Below are positions 63,769-64,000 of a stretch of 64,000 nucleotides of DNA, piece by piece. Position numbers and translations under genes: made by a program. Each line of letters opens with the position of its first letter. Position 1 is the first letter of the stretch. The notes beneath the pieces were generated by a model. That model searched no databases and was not told the DNA's origin. It saw only the letters and a program-made list of their open reading frames with translations. The DNA comes from Palsa-504 sp963808615 (GTDB taxonomy: Bacteria; Actinomycetota; Actinomycetes; Streptosporangiales; Streptosporangiaceae), in assembly GCA_963808615.1 (NCBI GenBank), contig CAWEGV010000005.1:496001-560000 (forward strand), read 5' to 3'.

Positions 63769-64000
63769 ATGAACCGTCTGAGCCGTGCCGAGCAGAACGA
63801 GCGGAACCGGGCCCTGGTCCTGGTCGCCGCCCGCCAGGTCTTCCTGGCCCGCGGCTACCACGCCGCCACGCTGGATGAGATCGCCGACGAGGCCGGGTTC
63901 TCCCGGGGCGTGGTGCAGTCCCGGTTCGGCAACAAGGCCGACCTGTTCCTGGCCCTGCTGGAGGAACGGATCACCGAGCGCGCGGCGCAGAACGCGCGGC
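63769..64000 (+). CDS. TetR-family transcriptional regulator (3' partial)
   Basis: The first 77 residues are present: MNRLSRAEQNERNRALVLVA, then the TetR HTH (ARQVFLARGYHAATLDEIADEAGFSRGVVQSRFGNKADLFLALLEER). The ligand domain lies beyond the window. The operator palindrome 15-29 bp before ATG 63769 supports self-repression. The target gene is probably downstream, outside the window. Confidence 0.9.
   Translation, partial: MNRLSRAEQNERNRALVLVAARQVFLARGYHAATLDEIADEAGFSRGVVQSRFGNKADLFLALLEERITERAAQNAR

Overview
The window is high-GC, gene-dense DNA from an actinomycete. The evidence is bldD with an intact c-di-GMP signature, the actinobacterial block pyrR-pyrB-pyrC-carA-carB-pyrK-pyrD-pyrF / mihF-gmk-rpoZ-coaBC-metK-priA-def-fmt-rsmB-rpe, a SAV_6107-type HEPN gene, and a Rv2175c/pknL pair. 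Streptosporangiales or a related order is my best guess; that is inference, since no rRNA gene is present.

Layout. 1-5.5 kb: the 3' part of an ECF-type sigma factor fused to a membrane anchor and Ig-like tail, then a decaying locus. In that locus an Lrp/AsnC regulator is split by a complete IS1182-family element (2308-4235; 16-bp inverted repeats, 4-bp target duplication), and the divergent DHA2 efflux pump is reduced to its two ends. 5.5-16.2 kb: a minus-strand housekeeping block (rpe, rsmB, fmt, def, priA, metK, coaBC, rpoZ, gmk, mihF), with a single-base frameshift in mihF. 16.5-26.8 kb: the complete UMP biosynthesis operon, translationally coupled throughout, with a PyrR-binding RNA hairpin over the pyrR ribosome binding site, a consensus CRP site upstream, and a palindrome-rich in-frame insert in carA. 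27.1-28.1 kb: bldD with its own operator, and a HEPN gene.

28.2-42.3 kb: a GH2 glycosidase with twelve SEAGG repeats, an acetyltransferase, metF, a Rv2175c-like DNA-binding protein, a ferredoxin-reductase-like flavoprotein, pknL, an aromatic-amino-acid leader peptide with attenuator before aroF, thiI, a methyltransferase and an orphan Clp-N protein. 42.3-45.1 kb: an Erm(37)-like 23S rRNA methyltransferase gene between ISKra4 remnants and a frameshifted ISKra4 element. 45.1-52.7 kb: an MFS exporter, an RsbW-like ATPase gene behind four 11-bp iterons, a PadR-regulated DrrAB-type ABC exporter, a membrane-anchored methyltransferase, and a phosphofructokinase with pyrophosphate-type residues and lower GC. 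53-64 kb: accessory genes (kup, a monoamine-oxidase-like gene lacking its middle, a YrdC-family gene, a quinone-reductase-like gene, a secreted sedolisin, a PPOX-fold protein and the start of a TetR gene with its operator), several of them truncated or frameshifted.

Functionally the core supplies pyrimidines, SAM, CoA, initiator Met-tRNA processing and nucleoid or developmental control. The rest is dominated by efflux, drug resistance and genes in decay. No CRISPR array, rRNA or tRNA gene was seen.
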